Under the pieces are notes generated by a model that had not been told where the DNA came from, ran no database searches, and saw nothing but the letters and a program-made list of their open reading frames with translations. A stretch of 63,097 bases of DNA from Bigelowiella natans CCMP2755 (taxonomy: Eukaryota > Cercozoa > Chlorarachniophyceae): contig ADNK01000426.1 of the NCBI GenBank assembly GCA_000320545.1, positions 1-63,097 of the forward strand, in the 5' to 3' direction. Of this stretch, positions 62,315 to 63,097 are shown piece after piece. Made by a program: the position numbers and the translations under genes. How positions within the stretch are numbered: position 1 is the first letter of the stretch; each line of letters begins with the position of its first letter.

Positions 62315-62891
62315 CTCTCTCTCTTTCTCAATTCTCAGATTAGAACCAAAAGAGATCATGCAGCTAAAGCGCATCCCAAATCCCGCTGTTCTCCAGGTCT
62401 GCTGCTGTCTCTTCTTTCTAAATTTGGACAACAATAACAACAACAACTGCATATAAATATGATGATAAACTCTACATCCTTACACTGATTGACTACAATG
62501 ATCAATCTTAGGGAAGCAGCAAGGTCGATGTCATATCTCGTGAAGCAGGGGCTCTAAGCATTGATTTTTTCAATTCAAAGCAGCAGAACTTGGTAAGTTC
62601 CGCATCCTGACAGATCAACCAATCAGTAGTGAAATACTTGTGCTGTGAGACTGTCTTACCATTGTTATTTTGATTGAATAACAGTACATTGCTGCCACTG
62701 AGGATGGAATTGTTCATAAGTGCTCGACGTTGTATTCTGAGCAAACGCTTGAGAACTACATTGGCCACACTGGGCCTGTGTATGCTGTCAAATGCTCGCC
62801 ATACTCGGATTTGTTCCTTTCATGTAGCGCAGATGAAAGTAATAAAACATGAATAGACAAACACCCACATACATTACATATGGATAAATAA

Positions 62892-62926
<35 letters not shown>

Positions 62927-63097
62927 CACGATCAAAAATCCATCTCCTAGATTAATATGACTCGAACAAAATTGCATGCTGCAATTGAATCTGCTCAGGA
63001 ATCATTTTGTGGGACCACAAATCTACCAAACCTATTCTCCAAATCAAGAAAGATAAAGATGCCGTCCAAGGCTTGGTCAACTATCTACACACACACA
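56735..63097 (+). CDS. DNAI4: Axonemal dynein intermediate chain, DNAI4/IC138-like, 3' partial
   Basis: At least 27 exons in phase, about 760 residues visible, running off the right edge. First exons: 56735-56769, 56843-56933, 57037-57123, 57256-57304, 57426-57475, 57601-57675, 57753-57844, 57912-57975, 58100-58178. Last: 62512-62592, 62685-62838, 62999 onward. The basic N-terminus is followed by TFDIFDTYNPP, a low-complexity region, and ENFRQAVETVERAVINNTM. A charged stretch precedes the WD repeats: IELLWCFNSEDTMGKNVSCM, GGEILFWSMKNP, FRDGSVMIFDIREP, SSDGSVLMWNMKKGLEPKEI, HTGPVYAVKCSPYSDLF and SADERIILWDHKS. IC138/DNAI4 belongs to the I1/f inner-arm dynein, which regulates flagellar waveform. 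Assignment to DNAI4 rather than DNAI3 rests on the 'KKGLEPKEIMQLKR' segment and is moderately sure; intermediate chain identity is firm. It implies motile flagella in the organism. Confidence 0.9.

Noticed and set aside
1-63097. tRNA, rRNA or snRNA genes
   Set aside because: No cloverleaf-forming stretch with recognisable A and B boxes, and no rRNA-like sequence was seen on reading both strands; a dedicated scan could still find one.

Overview
This is nuclear DNA of an intron-rich, flagellated microbial eukaryote. The evidence is GT-AG introns throughout, an axonemal dynein intermediate chain, an mRNA export receptor, NF-X1, RhoGEF/FYVE and ADCK1-type genes, and very dense microsatellites, mostly inside introns. 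The lineage cannot be fixed from the sequence. One N-terminus (signal peptide followed by a Ser/Arg-rich stretch) would suit an alga with a complex plastid, but that is only a hint.

I rebuilt eleven genes by joining exons whose reading phases match across GT-AG junctions. In order they are: (A, +, 5' partial, 46-4450) cyclic-nucleotide-binding/Popeye-like protein; (B, -, 5955-8284) alpha/beta-hydrolase-like protein; (C, +, 9268-12270) kynurenine 3-monooxygenase-like enzyme; (D, -, 13293-21134) two PDZ domains, a coiled coil and a BPI/LBP-like lipid-binding region; (E, +, 21705-29836) NF-X1 type E3 ligase with RING, NF-X1 fingers, R3H-like region, RRM-like region and a RanBP2 zinc finger; (F, +, 31932-34723) NXF1/Mex67-like mRNA export receptor; (G, -, 35875-37263) unknown protein with a signal peptide or anchor; (H, +, 37699-43455) ADCK1/UbiB-family atypical kinase; (I, -, 45687-47504) intronless protein with two cytidylyltransferase domains and a GHMP-kinase-like domain; (J, +, 48171-53721) RhoGEF with DH, PH and FYVE domains and a PDZ-like insertion inside the DH domain; (K, +, 3' partial, 56735-63097) DNAI4/IC138-type axonemal dynein intermediate chain.

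The gene order is + - + - + + - + - + +. Divergent pairs (B/C, D/E, G/H, I/J) are separated by about 0.4-1 kb. Convergent or tandem pairs are separated by 1.0-3.0 kb that contain islands rich in GCTAGC and TGCATG words and poor in the triplet repeats that fill introns. The 43.5-45.5 kb spacer holds a 243-bp direct repeat whose copies differ mainly by CpA to TpA changes. The 29.8-31.9 kb spacer holds long perfect palindromes.

The genes do not form a pathway. The most distinctive content is architectural: the bacterial-looking intronless fusion (I), the PDZ-interrupted DH domain (J), the PDZ/TULIP-like protein (D) and the RanBP2-finger NF-X1 protein (E). All exon models are hand-derived and lack transcript support.
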